Origin: Syntrophomonadaceae bacterium
GTDB taxonomy: Bacteria > Bacillota_D > Dethiobacteria > DTU022
Direction of reading: 5' to 3'
Assembly: GCA_003551865.1 (NCBI GenBank)
Contig: PUNU01000111.1
Span: forward strand, 1 to 22,502
Length of the DNA: 22,502 nt
Below the pieces are notes generated by a model, which saw only the letters and a list, made by a program, of their open reading frames with translations, was not told where the DNA came from and ran no database searches. The translations under genes were made by a program, and so were the position numbers. Below, one piece after another: positions 22,383 through 22,502 of the stretch. Numbering within the stretch: position 1 is the first letter of the stretch; every line of letters begins with the position of its first letter.

Positions 22383-22502
22383 AACTACTCAGGCCTAACC
22401 CGCTATGCCATAGGGGACGGTTCCATCGTTTTCCCTTCGGCCTTCGCTGCGCTCAGGAACGCTCGAACCGTCCCCATGGCACAGCTTTTCACTCAACAAG
22501 GA
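22383..22502 (+). repeat. Hairpin repeat element R1, copy 4 (cut by the window edge)
   Basis: It starts with AACTACTCAGGCC and is nearly identical to copy 2 over about 118 bases, with about four substitutions. The right terminal repeat lies beyond the window. It is placed immediately upstream of truA. Confidence 0.8.

Overview
The window looks like a chromosomal segment of a moderately GC-rich Bacillota (Clostridia-type) bacterium. The evidence is the linked blocks cdaA-cdaR-glmM-glmS and truA-rplM-rpsI, a Moco riboswitch with a terminator-type expression platform, strong purine-rich Shine-Dalgarno sites and frequent TTG/GTG starts. The molybdenum cofactor genes and the AmmeMemoRadiSam module suggest an anaerobe, possibly of the syntrophic/acetogenic Peptococcaceae or Thermoanaerobacterales type. 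The genus is not determined.

Layout. 1-50: the start of a leftward gene, perhaps glnS. 178-333: a hairpin repeat element. 524-1636: a lone rightward enolase-superfamily enzyme converging on glmS. 1623-6554 (leftward): glmS, glmM, cdaR, cdaA, linking c-di-AMP synthesis to UDP-GlcNAc precursor supply. 6746-9227 (leftward): the two-gene AmmeMemoRadiSam module (Memo-AMMECR1 fusion and radical SAM enzyme), of unresolved function. 9621-11421 (rightward): a MarR regulator, another copy of the repeat, and a split chromate-transporter pair. 11576-18328 (rightward): a molybdenum cofactor operon headed by an extended -10 promoter, a Moco/Tuco riboswitch and a terminator, then moeA, moeA-PBP fusion, moaA, mobB-moaC fusion and MOSC-mogA fusion, closed by an intrinsic terminator. 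18547-20306 (leftward): an archaeal-type (group II-like) GGGP synthase homologue and an MBL-fold hydrolase. 20549-22343 (leftward): rpsI, rplM, truA.

How the genes work together. MoaA and MoaC make cPMP from GTP. MogA adenylates molybdopterin and MoeA inserts the metal. MobB assists nucleotide attachment, and the periplasmic-binding-like domain on the second MoeA may sense or deliver a ligand. MPT synthase (MoaD/MoaE), MoeB and MobA are not in the window. GlmS and GlmM feed peptidoglycan synthesis, while CdaA with its regulator CdaR makes c-di-AMP; in Bacillota GlmM also modulates CdaA.

Intergenic space is crowded with two families of short palindromic repeats that share GGGGAC-type arms. 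One has terminal inverted repeats and a possible 5-bp target duplication, so it behaves like a MITE. A fragment of its core sequence may have been captured in the cdaA reading frame. The most unusual points are the repeat families, the archaeal-type lipid enzyme, the triple set of fused Moco proteins under one riboswitch, and a long structured leader between the riboswitch terminator and moeA. All calls come from reading the sequence; no database search was run.
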